A stretch of DNA of 59,021 nucleotides from a candidate division CPR2 bacterium GW2011_GWC2_39_35 (GTDB lineage Bacteria > Patescibacteriota > CPR2): NCBI GenBank assembly GCA_000995065.1, contig LBWX01000005.1:1-59021 (forward strand), written 5' to 3'. The notes below the pieces were generated by a model. The model saw only the letters and a program-made list of their open reading frames with translations. It was not told the origin of the DNA and did no database searches. Position numbers and translations under genes: made by a program. Of this stretch, positions 48,760 to 56,601 are shown piece by piece (the stretch's first letter is position 1; every line of letters starts with the position of its first letter).

Positions 48760-49898
48760 CTGACCACCGCCTCGCTATCTTTAGAAAATTGATTAAATAA
48801 TAAGGCAAGCTTTATCTGAACCGCTTCTTCAAAAATTCTTGGATCAAGCCCCAAAGTTTCGGTGATTTTATCCAAACGGTATACTAAAGTATTTCGATGG
48901 ATTTTTAAGATTTTTGAGGTTCTAGTAAGGGACATGCTAGACTCAAAGAAGACATCGATTGTCCTTCCGATTTCGTCTTCGTTCGATATTTTCTTAAGCA
49001 TTTTCTGTGAAAATTCCAAGTTTTTTTCATTTATTCCGGATAAAAGCGGCGCCACAACACCGAAGTCATCGATATTAAAGACCTCATTAGTTCCCCAGAG
49101 TTCTTCGCCAAGCTGTGAAGCAAGATACGCTTCTTTGTACGAATCTCTAAGCCCCGTTACCCCTTGATGATAAGAGCCAACCCCGATCGTAATATCCGTT
49201 CTTAACTCATCCTTTACTATCTTATGGATTATTTTTAAAGTTGCTTTAAAATGATCCAAGTTTTTCGACACTTCCCCTTCTTCGCCTAAGTCTTTTAAGA
49301 TGACAAAGATATTTTTTCCAAAATATGCAATCACGTTCTCGTTCAGACGAGTATAAAAGGAATCCAATCCCCGAATCACTCCTCTCTTAAATCTCGATAT
49401 TATTATTTCCTTGTCATTAAGCGAAAGTTCATCGGAAGACAGATTCTTTCCAGCTTCTCCATTTACAAGAAGCGTAAGCACTATCCTTGACCTTTTTAGG
49501 TTAAGATCAAACACTTTTGACTCAGCTAACGAGAGTTCCGTATCGATCTCCTCACTATTTAAAAGATCGTAAATAAACTTGTCTTGCCTCTGATCTTTAG
49601 AAATGATGTTTTCCGAAATATTTACCTGGTGAATAAGAAGCTCTACCATCGATTTTACGAGATTTGCAAGCGGCCTGATTGTTTCTGATGGCTCGTCGAT
49701 GTAGGCATAGCCAACGGGCACACCTCCATAAAACAAAGGAACTGCTTTTACATCCTTCTCTATCTCTAGAATTTTATTTCTAGAAATAGTATGGGTAGAC
49801 GATAAGCAGTTCCCTCTTATATCGGTTAGAATTACTTTTTTCGGAAGAAGATTAGATAGCTTCCCCGTTACTATTGTACTTGTACCTGAATTTAGCAT
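48756..49898 (-). CDS. CdaR/PucR-like regulator, paralogue of the next gene
   Basis: 380 residues from the ATG at 49898, chosen because it is coupled to the short upstream gene (stop and start overlap in ATGCTAA) and follows a GGGGG run. It has the same domain order as the 47590 protein. The C-terminal HTH is LTRTSKILKIHRNTLVYRLD, and FVILKDLGEEGEVS and TIGVGSYHQGVTGLR lie in the middle. The N-terminal sensor domain is shorter and diverged (NSGTSTIVTGKLSNLLPKKV). The two probably form a heteromer or respond to different ligands. Confidence 0.85.
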   Translation of the reverse strand: MLNSGTSTIVTGKLSNLLPKKVILTDIRGNCLSSTHTISRNKILEIEKDVKAVPLFYGGVPVGYAYIDEPSETIRPLANLVKSMVELLIHQVNISENIISKDQRQDKFIYDLLNSEEIDTELSLAESKVFDLNLKRSRIVLTLLVNGEAGKNLSSDELSLNDKEIIISRFKRGVIRGLDSFYTRLNENVIAYFGKNIFVILKDLGEEGEVSKNLDHFKATLKIIHKIVKDELRTDITIGVGSYHQGVTGLRDSYKEAYLASQLGEELWGTNEVFNIDDFGVVAPLLSGINEKNLEFSQKMLKKISNEDEIGRTIDVFFESSMSLTRTSKILKIHRNTLVYRLDKITETLGLDPRIFEEAVQIKLALLFNQFSKDSEAVVR

Positions 49899-49993
49899 GA
49901 TGGGCCCCCGCCTTTGTAAGTTTGTACATACTCCCCCCAAAGTTGGGTTGCTTTTACCCAAGTAACCGAAATGCCATTTTTTGTTTTTAGCAT
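49892..49993 (-). CDS. 33-residue peptide ending GGGPSC, coupled to a PucR-type regulator
   Basis: Begins MLKTKNGISVTW, continues VKATQLWGEYVQTY and ends KGGGPSC. AGGGGGAAC lies 6-7 nt before the ATG. Its stop overlaps the start of the regulator gene (ATGCTAA), a layout of translational coupling. The Gly-Gly-Gly and terminal Cys recall processed peptides and signal peptides, but no export or processing genes are visible. No family is recognised. Confidence 0.65.
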   Translation of the reverse strand: MLKTKNGISVTWVKATQLWGEYVQTYKGGGPSC

Positions 49994-50206
49994 TTTTGTT
50001 CCCCCTTTTTGTTTTAGTCTTTGTTAATTTGCACAAATTGTACCACCCCATTTTTTTGAATGCAAGCATAAGCTCGTTTCTTTAGTTTGACTTTTTATAA
50101 AAAAGTTTGTAAGATTATACGGTGAAAAGATAGTAAATAGAAATCAGTAAATAAAAAGTCATTTAGAGAAATTCTTGATTATTTATTATTTCCTACTTCC
50201 TGTCAT

Positions 50207-50283
50207 GGGCGGTTAGCTCAGCTGGTTAGAGCGCTACGTTGACATCGTAGAGGTCGGTGGTTCGAGTCCACTATCGCCCACCA
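50207..50283 (+). tRNA. tRNA-Val (GAC anticodon)
   Basis: Full cloverleaf of 77 nt. The acceptor GGGCGGT/ATCGCCC pairs over 7 bp with one G-U, the D arm is TTAGCTCAGCTGGTTAGAGC, and the anticodon loop TTGACAT has GAC. The T arm is GGTGGTTCGAGTCCACT. The discriminator is A and the CCA is encoded. It stands alone, 309 nt upstream of and divergent from the PucR/CdaR pair. Confidence 0.97.
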
Positions 50284-50707
50284 TAATGAATTTCGCTCCT
50301 TCTTAAGCTTCAATTGGCAGGCCATTTTTTGGCAACTTATTCATCTTGAGAGATGGTTCAAAATAGATTTAAGAAATTTGTCCCGCGAAGCTTTAGCGAA
50401 GCAGGACAGCCGCAGAAAAAAAATTTTCCGATTTTACCAATGTAGAATAAAAAAGAATGATAGTGATCAAATAATGAATAGCCTTTGGGGCTATTTTTAT
50501 TTGTAAAAGAAAATCTTCATTTTCGCAAATAGGGATTTCTCCCAAGCATCCAGCATAAACCTGTCACTTGGAATAAGGATAATGGATTATCCTTATAACG
50601 TGTCGCCCAGCGCAGTATTATACAACTGATGAGAGCTAACTAGCCAAAATACCAAAAATTAAAAATTAGTTGTTTCCTTTTTATATACCTTTGATAAAAT
50701 AACCCTA
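50284..50707. other. Gene-free stretch after tRNA-Val with GIY-YIG-leader relics
   Basis: Contains AAGCTTCAATTGGCAGGCC (50306-50324) and GCGAAGCTTTAGCGAAGC (50383-50400), the two words that also stand before the GIY-YIG gene at 27489 and the fragment at 33146. The order is inverted relative to those. No GIY-YIG gene remains. A hairpin AATAGCC/GGGCTATT lies near 50478. Confidence 0.5.
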
Positions 50708-50932
50708 ATGGAAGCTAAATATTTACAACGTTACAATAATCATAAAAGATTCGGGCTGCTTGCAAACATTTTTGTTCCCCTTGGAGTAATGCTTGCTTTC
50801 GGATTATTTTACCTTAGTTTCGCCGCTATCTTACTCATCGTTGTGCCAATTATAAGCGCTATTCTTCTTGTACAATTTTTCTTGTTTAAAAGAAAAATAA
50901 AGAAGATGTTTGCTACCAATACTAAGCGATAA
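50708..50932 (+). CDS. Small two-helix membrane protein
   Basis: 74 residues: a basic N-terminus, two hydrophobic helices (about 16-33 and 36-60) and a basic C-terminus (FKRKIKKMFATNTKR), so both ends are cytoplasmic. TAAAAT ends 7 nt before the ATG without a Shine-Dalgarno. Function unknown. The thrS leader promoter begins right after its stop codon. Confidence 0.65.
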   Translation: MEAKYLQRYNNHKRFGLLANIFVPLGVMLAFGLFYLSFAAILLIVVPIISAILLVQFFLFKRKIKKMFATNTKR

Positions 50933-50933
50933 C

Positions 50934-50963
50934 TTGGCAAATTACCTTTTTTTGTGTTAAAAT
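50934..50963 (+). promoter_or_regulatory. Promoter of the T-box/thrS transcript
   Basis: TTGGCA (50934-50939), 18-bp spacer, TAAAAT (50958-50963). It ends about 15 nt before the T-box stem I. Confidence 0.6.
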
Positions 50964-50977
50964 GCAAATAATTAAAT

Positions 50978-51145
50978 ATAAGCGTTTAAGGGAGCCTCAC
51001 CAACTCCTTAAGCTTCGCAAGGAACCAGCGTTAAAGGTCCGAAAGAGAGGCCGATTCGGCAGTTGCCGAACCGAGCAAATTGGGTGGAACCGCTCCGACG
51101 CTATGGCCGGAGTCCCAATGCGTAAAGCATTGGGTATTTTTATTT
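50978..51145 (+). promoter_or_regulatory. Threonine T-box leader with very short stem I
   Basis: Stem I is a single hairpin (TTAAGG/CCTTAA and AAGC/GCTT), whose loop CCTCACCAA has ACC (50999-51001) in specifier position, matching threonine. The T-box bulge TGGGTGGAACC lies at 51081-51091. A terminator follows: CCCAATGC/GCATTGGG (51114-51134) plus TATTTTTATTT. CCCAATGC can instead pair with ATTGGG in the T-box, giving the two-state switch. Uncharged tRNA-Thr should allow read-through into the 51248 gene and thrS. Confidence 0.85.
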
Positions 51146-51247
51146 GGGTGTATAGGTTAATGGGTAAATCGGTTAATAGGAAAAACTCAAAAACCCATGA
51201 ACCTATCGACCAATTAACCCATCAGCCAATCAAAGGAGGGATAAATT

Positions 51248-51553
51248 ATGAAAAAAATTTCAAACAAACAGGCGCAAAAGAACATTAACGACTTTAAGGC
51301 AAAAATAAAAAAAGCGACTATACCGCACCTCGCAGTTGCCGCTATTAGCGCCCACTTTCTAACCCTAAAAGACATCCAGACCGATTTTAAAATTTTAAGT
51401 GAAGGCGGGTCAACCAATGCAAGTTTAAATTCAGTGATAGCATCCCTAACAGGCGGTAATTCTTCTGTAACTTACTTAACCCTAACCATTTCATTATTCT
51501 TGCTACTCATGGTTCTCTACACAGGGATTTTACAGTTTAAGCAAAGTAAATAA
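51248..51553 (+). CDS. Small membrane-anchored protein between the T-box and thrS
   Basis: 101 residues. The first 70 are helical and soluble (NKQAQKNINDFKAKIKKA, then HLAVAAISAHFLTLKDIQ) and the end is a hydrophobic helix (YLTLTISLFLLLMVLYTGIL). AAAGGAGGG lies 7 nt before the ATG. It is the first gene behind the T-box, so it shares threonine control with thrS. No family recognised; a link to threonine or peptide transport would be a guess. Confidence 0.65.
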   Translation: MKKISNKQAQKNINDFKAKIKKATIPHLAVAAISAHFLTLKDIQTDFKILSEGGSTNASLNSVIASLTGGNSSVTYLTLTISLFLLLMVLYTGILQFKQSK

Positions 51554-51557
51554 ATTA

Positions 51558-51639
51558 GTCATTGCGAGGAGAGTACGACGAAGCAATCTAGCACAATTTA
51601 GAAAAGATTGCCACGCTCCCTCTGGTCGCTCGCAATAAC
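51558..51639. repeat. CATTGCGAG-type palindromic repeat
   Basis: GTCATTGCGAGGAG at the left and CTCGCAATAAC at the right are complementary, and GAAGCAATCT/AGATTGCCAC forms an inner pair. It lies between the small membrane gene and thrS, inside the T-box transcript. Confidence 0.7.
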
Positions 51640-51661
51640 AATAAATAAAAGAAGGAAAAAT

Positions 51662-53425
51662 ATGTCTAAAGAAATTAAAGAATCAAAAGAAATAGAAATT
51701 CGACGACATTCCCTCGCACATATTTTGGCTTATGCTGTTCTAGAAATGTTTCCAGACACTAAATTCGGCATTGGTCCGGCAATAGAAAACGGCTTTTATT
51801 ACGATTTTGACCTCACTCGCTCTCTTACTCCGGAAGATCTAAAAACAATTACCAAACGAATGCAGGAAATAATCAAAAAAGACCTGCCATTTGAGGAGTT
51901 TCACCGGAAAATATCCGATGCCGTCGCCCTCGAAAATAAAAACGATCAGCCTTATAAGAAAGAATTGATCGAAGACTTAGAAAAGAAAGGCGAAAAGGAA
52001 GTTTGTTTTTACAAGATTGGCAACTTTGAGGATTTATGCGCCGGCCCTCATGTGGAATCCACCGGAAAAGTCGGCGCCTTTAAGCTAATGTCCGTGGCTG
52101 GCGCTTATTGGAAAGGCAGCGAAAAGAACCCCATGCTTCAGCGCGTTTATGCTGTTGCTTTTCCAACAAAAGAAGAACTAGAAAATCACCTAAAAATGCT
52201 AGAAGAAGCCAAGAAAAGAGACCATCGAAAATTAGGAAAAGAATTAGAATTATTTGTCTTTTCAGAATTAGTAGGGCCGGGGCTTCCTTTGTATACGCCA
52301 AGAGGAACAACAGTAATCAAGGAAATGCAAAAATTCTCTATGGAAGTCCGAGTTAAAAGCGGCTTCCAGGAAGTTCATACACAAGTGATGAATAAAGCTG
52401 AACTATTTAAGACCTCAGGTCATTATGATAAATATGAAGAAGATATGTTTAAGGTTCACTCCCACTATACCAAAGAGGAATATTTCTTAAAACCCATGAA
52501 CTGTCCGCAGCATACTCAAATCTATGCCTCTCAAATCCGAAGCTATAAGGACCTTCCTTACCGAGTTGCCGATCATTCCATGATTTACCGTGATGAAAAG
52601 TTGGGCGAAGTCGCTGGCTTAACCAGAGTTAGGGGCTTTATTATGGATGATGGCCATTCTTTCTGCCGTGAAGATCAAATAGAAATAGAATTTAAAACTA
52701 CTCTTCAAGGTATTCGAGAAGTTTTAGATATCTACGGTATGGACTTTTACGTAAGGTTCTCGACCAGAGACCCTGAAAATAAAGCTGGGTATCTAGGCGA
52801 CGACAAAATTTGGGAAAGGGCTGAGAGTACCTTAGAGAAGATCCTAAAAGATCTAGATATTTCTTACGTGATCGGAATTGGAGATGCTGCTTTTTATGGG
52901 CCGAAAATGGATATTATAGCTAAAGATGCCCTGGAAAGAGAACATCAGATATCAACTATCCAGTTAGACTTTAATATGCCGAACCGATTTGGCCTAACCT
53001 ACGTTGGTGAGGACGGTAAGGAATATCCCCCGATTATGATTCACAGTGCCCTTATTGGTTCAGTGGAAAGATTCTTAGGAGTTCTTATTGAACATTACGC
53101 CGGAGCTTTTCCCACTTGGCTCGCTCCGGTTCAAGTAAAAATTCTAACAATCGCCGACAGACACAATGACTATGCTCAAATAGTTGCCGCCAAATTCGCG
53201 GAAAATAGCGTTCGAGTCGAAATTGATAACAGAACAGAAACAATCGGCAAGAAAATCCGCGAAGCCGAGATGCAAAAAAATCCTTATATGCTGATTGTTG
53301 GCGATAAAGAAATCGAAGAAAATAAAGTCGCAGTCAGAAGATATGGCAAGGGAGACCTCGGTTCAAAATCGGTTGAGGAACTTATAAAAGAGATTAGGGA
53401 AGAGATAAGAGAGAGAAGAAGATAG
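51662..53425 (+). CDS. thrS: Threonyl-tRNA synthetase lacking the TGS domain
   Basis: 587 residues. The start at 51662 follows GAAGGAAA. The protein begins directly with the editing domain (HSLAH, residues 16-20, and a distal CAGPHVESTG with the Cys-His site). The TGS domain found at the N-terminus of E. coli ThrRS is absent. The class II catalytic core has RGTTVIKEM (motif 1), the zinc-ligand Cys in KPMNCPQHT, motif 2 MIYRDEKLGE and motif 3 GSVERFLGVLIEH. The anticodon-binding domain fills the last 100 residues. Controlled by the T-box upstream. Confidence 0.95.
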   Translation: MSKEIKESKEIEIRRHSLAHILAYAVLEMFPDTKFGIGPAIENGFYYDFDLTRSLTPEDLKTITKRMQEIIKKDLPFEEFHRKISDAVALENKNDQPYKKELIEDLEKKGEKEVCFYKIGNFEDLCAGPHVESTGKVGAFKLMSVAGAYWKGSEKNPMLQRVYAVAFPTKEELENHLKMLEEAKKRDHRKLGKELELFVFSELVGPGLPLYTPRGTTVIKEMQKFSMEVRVKSGFQEVHTQVMNKAELFKTSGHYDKYEEDMFKVHSHYTKEEYFLKPMNCPQHTQIYASQIRSYKDLPYRVADHSMIYRDEKLGEVAGLTRVRGFIMDDGHSFCREDQIEIEFKTTLQGIREVLDIYGMDFYVRFSTRDPENKAGYLGDDKIWERAESTLEKILKDLDISYVIGIGDAAFYGPKMDIIAKDALEREHQISTIQLDFNMPNRFGLTYVGEDGKEYPPIMIHSALIGSVERFLGVLIEHYAGAFPTWLAPVQVKILTIADRHNDYAQIVAAKFAENSVRVEIDNRTETIGKKIREAEMQKNPYMLIVGDKEIEENKVAVRRYGKGDLGSKSVEELIKEIREEIRERRR

Positions 53426-53683
53426 GGCAGCATTGTAACAGAATTAAGAATTAGGAATAAAGAATATAGGATCAATTAGAATGTTATGTCTGTCTTTATT
53501 CCATATTCGTGATTCCCCTTCTTAATTCAAAATTCTTTATTCATTATTCTTGCTCTTCAATTAACTGGGTTTTATTTGTTATTTGGATTTAGGATTTCAT
53601 TTGACATATATCATTCTGCAATTATCTTCATCTTCTCTTAATCTGCCCTTGTTCAAATCCTTAGATCTGTTAACATATTAGAC

Positions 53684-54826
53684 ATGAATGCCAAAGAACT
53701 TCATAAAAAAAATCCGGGTAAACTAGAAGTTATTCCGACCGTTCCCCTAGAAACCAGGGAAGATTTAAGCTTAGCTTATACGCCGGGCGTGGCTGAAGTC
53801 TGTTTAGAAATTGCAGCCAAGAAGGCGCACGTTTTTGATTATACGATAAAGCAAAATACGATTGCTATTGTTACCGATGGCTCCGCGGTTCTGGGTCTTG
53901 GCAATATCGGCCCCGAAGCTGCCCTACCGGTTATGGAGGGCAAAGCGGCTCTCTTTAAAAAATTTGCCAATGTCGATGCCTTCCCTATTTGCCTTAACAC
54001 ACAAGACACCGAAGAAATCATAAAAACTATTAGAAATATCGCGCCGGTTTTTGGCGGCATCAACCTGGAAGATATTTCCGCCCCAAGATGCTTTGAGATC
54101 GAAAAAAGACTGATAGAAGACTTGGACATCCCGGTCTTTCACGATGACCAGCATGGCACCGCCATTGTAGTCTTGGCCGCCCTCATAAATGCTCTTAAAG
54201 TTGTAAAAAAAGATAAGAACGCAAAAATCATAGTCTCCGGAGCTGGCGCTGCCGGTACCGCCATCGCTAATATTTTAAGAAACTACGGCTTTTACAATAC
54301 CTCTGTTTGCGATAGCCAAGGTCTAATTTGCACCCTAAGAACCGATGTCAATGAAGCTAAAGCAAATCTTAATAAAATTTCCAATCCAAAGGATATTTGC
54401 GGCCCTTGCACCAACGCTATTAAAGGCGCTGATGTTTTTATTGGCACTTCTGCACCCGACGTTCTTACTAAAAAAGATGTCCGGGGTATGGCCGAAGGTG
54501 CTATTATTTTTGCATTAGCCAACCCGATTCCGGAGATAAATCCCGGAATAGCCAAAAAAGCCGGCGCCAAAGTTATTGCCACCGGCAGATCAGATTATCC
54601 AAACCAGATAAATAATGTCCTGGCTTTTCCCGGCATTTTTAGAGGCGCGCTTGATGCTAAAATTAAAATAATAACAGAGGAGATGAAACTTGAAGCTGCC
54701 TTAGCTTTAGCAAACATGGTTAAAAACCCGGACGTCGAAAATATAATACCAAGCGTTTTCGATAATGGAGTGTCTAAAAATGTGGCAAATGCCGTCAGGA
54801 AAATTGCCCGGAAGGAGCGTAAATGA
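53684..54826 (+). CDS. NAD(P)-dependent malic enzyme (short bacterial type)
   Basis: 380 residues, the short type without a phosphotransacetylase domain. It converts malate to pyruvate and CO2. Motifs are AYTPGVAEVC, TDGSAVLGLGNIGPEAALPV, NLEDISAPRCFEIE, VFHDDQHGTAIVVLAAL and the Rossmann motif IIVSGAGAAGTAIAN. GRSDYPNQINNVLAFPGIFRG is complete. It supplies pyruvate or reducing power in an organism with little visible central metabolism here. It overlaps the first receiver gene by 4 nt, an unusual pairing. Confidence 0.93.
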   Translation: MNAKELHKKNPGKLEVIPTVPLETREDLSLAYTPGVAEVCLEIAAKKAHVFDYTIKQNTIAIVTDGSAVLGLGNIGPEAALPVMEGKAALFKKFANVDAFPICLNTQDTEEIIKTIRNIAPVFGGINLEDISAPRCFEIEKRLIEDLDIPVFHDDQHGTAIVVLAALINALKVVKKDKNAKIIVSGAGAAGTAIANILRNYGFYNTSVCDSQGLICTLRTDVNEAKANLNKISNPKDICGPCTNAIKGADVFIGTSAPDVLTKKDVRGMAEGAIIFALANPIPEINPGIAKKAGAKVIATGRSDYPNQINNVLAFPGIFRGALDAKIKIITEEMKLEAALALANMVKNPDVENIIPSVFDNGVSKNVANAVRKIARKERK

Positions 54827-55221
54827 GCCAAGATAGAGTTTTAATTGTAGAAGATTATTCCCGAATAGCAGATATGTATGAGCAAAAGCTTAAACTGGAA
54901 GGTTTTAGTGTCGAAGTAGCAAGTAACGGAGAATTAGCCTTAGAAAAAATTGGCACGTTTAAACCTCAGCTTGTGCTTTTAGATATCATGATGTCCGGTA
55001 TGGACGGCTTGCAAGTACTTCAAAAAATTCGAAGCAACATCGAAACCAAGAGCATCAAAGTAATTATCCTTTCCAATCTTGATTCCAAGGAAATAATTGA
55101 TAAAGCCGAGGCTTTGGGAATAGACGATTATATTACAAAATCAGATCTGACTCCAAAAGAAGTGGTAGATAAGATAAAAATTGTACTCAACAACCTTGAC
55201 ACCGAAGCCAAAAAAACATAG
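54823..55221 (+). CDS. Standalone receiver-domain response regulator 1
   Basis: 132 residues, one REC domain only. The acidic pair is VEDY (9-12), the phospho-acceptor Asp is D54 in LLDIMMSG, the switch Ser lies in IILSNLD and the Lys in YITKSDLTP. There is no output domain, so it acts as a CheY/Spo0F-like phospho-relay or protein-binding module. It is coupled to the malic enzyme gene by an ATGA overlap and followed by a paralogue after 24 nt. No kinase is in the window. Confidence 0.9.
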   Translation: MSQDRVLIVEDYSRIADMYEQKLKLEGFSVEVASNGELALEKIGTFKPQLVLLDIMMSGMDGLQVLQKIRSNIETKSIKVIILSNLDSKEIIDKAEALGIDDYITKSDLTPKEVVDKIKIVLNNLDTEAKKT

Positions 55222-55245
55222 GCTAGTAGTAAAGGAAATAAGAAA

Positions 55246-55641
55246 ATGAATGAAAATCCTCAGAAAATACTCATTGTCGAAGACGATCTTCAGCTTGTCG
55301 ATATGTACAAGAAAAAATTTGATTTAGAGGGATTTGTCACCGAAATGGCGGGCGACGGCGAAAAAGCATTAGAGAAAATCCAAGAATTTAAACCAGACAT
55401 AATTCTTCTGGATATTATGATGCCAAAAATCGACGGCCTAGAAGTTTTAAAGCAGATTAGGGCCGACAAAGAGACTAAAGACACCTTGGTTATTATGCTT
55501 ACCAACTTAAGTTCCGAGAGCGTAGCCGCACAGATTCACAAATTAGGGGCTACGGACTATATCGTAAAAGCGGACTTTACGCCGCTTGAGGTTGCCAATA
55601 GAGTAAAACAGATATTTAAGGACAGTTTATCTAAAGATTAA
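55246..55641 (+). CDS. Standalone receiver-domain response regulator 2
   Basis: 131 residues, a paralogue of the preceding protein. The acid cluster is VEDDLQLVDMY, the acceptor Asp is D56 in LLDIMMPKIDGLEVL, the Thr/Ser switch is in IMLTNLSSES and the Lys is in YIVKADFTP. All phosphorylation residues are present. The tandem pair probably comes from a duplication. Its stop overlaps the 3' end of the convergent ZIP gene by 4 nt. Kinase and partner unknown. Confidence 0.9.
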   Translation: MNENPQKILIVEDDLQLVDMYKKKFDLEGFVTEMAGDGEKALEKIQEFKPDIILLDIMMPKIDGLEVLKQIRADKETKDTLVIMLTNLSSESVAAQIHKLGATDYIVKADFTPLEVANRVKQIFKDSLSKD

Positions 55642-56366
55642 TGACTTCCTAAAAATCTAACCAGCAAAAATATAATCAGAAATCCGGCAATTGTTGCCAC
55701 TAAAGCACTGTAAGTGCTTTTTTCTTTATGAGCCTCCGGCAGTAGATCGCTACCTCCAATGTATAAAAATAAACCGGCAAAGAAAGCAAGCATGAGACCT
55801 AATGCTCTATCTGTTAGGCTAAAGAAAGGAGCTAATATAAAACCGGCAATTGGCGCTATAGCTTGAATGCCTAGCCAATTAACGCACTCTTTGCGGCTTT
55901 TCTTGTCTTTTAAGAGAATGACAACTGTGTTTAATCCATCAACAAAACTATGGATAATAATTGGTAGAGCAATAATAAAACCGATGCCTTGGCTAATAGA
56001 AAAACCTACCCCAATTGCAAGTCCATCCAAAAAACCATGAATAGACATTCCAAGAGCACCAAAACGACCAATATGACTATGAACATGGGCCTCGCACTCA
56101 CTCTCGCGGCAAGCGTGCAAAACCATTGCTCTTTCTAGGATATGGAAGATTAAAAAACCGGCAGCAACCATTAGCATCACTGTTTGGTGCCCAAAATCAT
56201 CCGCAATTTCAAGGCTCTCAGGAATTAAATCAAATATCGAGACACCAACTAACATTCCGGCCGATAAAGCCATAAGCAAGCTTAGGTGGTTTTTCTTTTT
56301 AAGTGTAAATATTCCCCCAAAAAAAGTAAAAATAATCTTAAGAGCGATAAATAAAATCCCAAACAT
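55638..56366 (-). CDS. ZIP-family metal transporter
   Basis: 242 residues from the ATG at 56366; the longer open frame is only tandem repeat. Seven to eight membrane helices are present. Helix 4 has IHGFLDGLAIGVGFS and helix 5 has IIIHSFVDGLNTVVILLK. They carry the His/Asp/Asn positions of the ZIP metal pathway (the usual His-Glu pair is partly HS-F-VDG). A His-rich loop (ECEAHVHSHIG) lies before helix 4. Zinc or iron uptake is likely. TATAAT ends 6 nt before the ATG. A 10 x 7-bp tandem repeat overlaps the promoter's upstream part. Confidence 0.9.
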   Translation of the reverse strand: MFGILFIALKIIFTFFGGIFTLKKKNHLSLLMALSAGMLVGVSIFDLIPESLEIADDFGHQTVMLMVAAGFLIFHILERAMVLHACRESECEAHVHSHIGRFGALGMSIHGFLDGLAIGVGFSISQGIGFIIALPIIIHSFVDGLNTVVILLKDKKSRKECVNWLGIQAIAPIAGFILAPFFSLTDRALGLMLAFFAGLFLYIGGSDLLPEAHKEKSTYSALVATIAGFLIIFLLVRFLGSH

Positions 56367-56372
56367 AGGGGT

Positions 56373-56378
56373 ATTATA
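56373..56378 (-). promoter_or_regulatory. -10 element of the ZIP transporter gene
   Basis: TATAAT on the minus strand, 6 nt before the ATG. The -35 region falls inside the 7-bp tandem repeat. Confidence 0.65.
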
Positions 56379-56383
56379 GCACA

Positions 56384-56453
56384 GGAACAAGGAACAAGGA
56401 ACAAGGAACAAGGAACAAGGAACAAGGAACAAGGAACAAGGAACAAGGAACAA
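56384..56453. repeat. Perfect tandem repeat, 10 copies of GGAACAA
   Basis: 70 bp of uninterrupted GGAACAA units (TTGTTCC on the minus strand) starting 6 bp upstream of the -10 of the ZIP gene. The unit length of 7 is not a multiple of 3 and copy-number change would shift the -35 position. Confidence 0.95.
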
Positions 56454-56601
56454 CTAGATTGTCGAACCTTCAGGGAATTATTATCAAATTTTAGAATATG
56501 GTGCTTAGTTTTAAAGGAAATAAGAAAATCGCTATTTGCTTACTGTTTTTAGAATGCCTTTGTTTATTGTTTATTATTTGTTGTTTTGTTACACTCAAAA
56601 C

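Noticed and set aside
51557-51640. Small regulatory RNA before thrS
   Set aside because: The palindrome belongs to the widespread CATTGCGAG-type intergenic repeat family and lies outside the T-box.
55290-55505. Minus-strand frames inside receiver, malic enzyme and transporter genes
   Set aside because: They mirror the high-quality plus-strand genes, with no ribosome-binding sites and hydrophobic shadow composition.
56366-56453. N-terminal extension LVPCSLF-repeat of the ZIP protein
   Set aside because: It is the translation of the 7-bp tandem repeat upstream of a good leaderless promoter and start.
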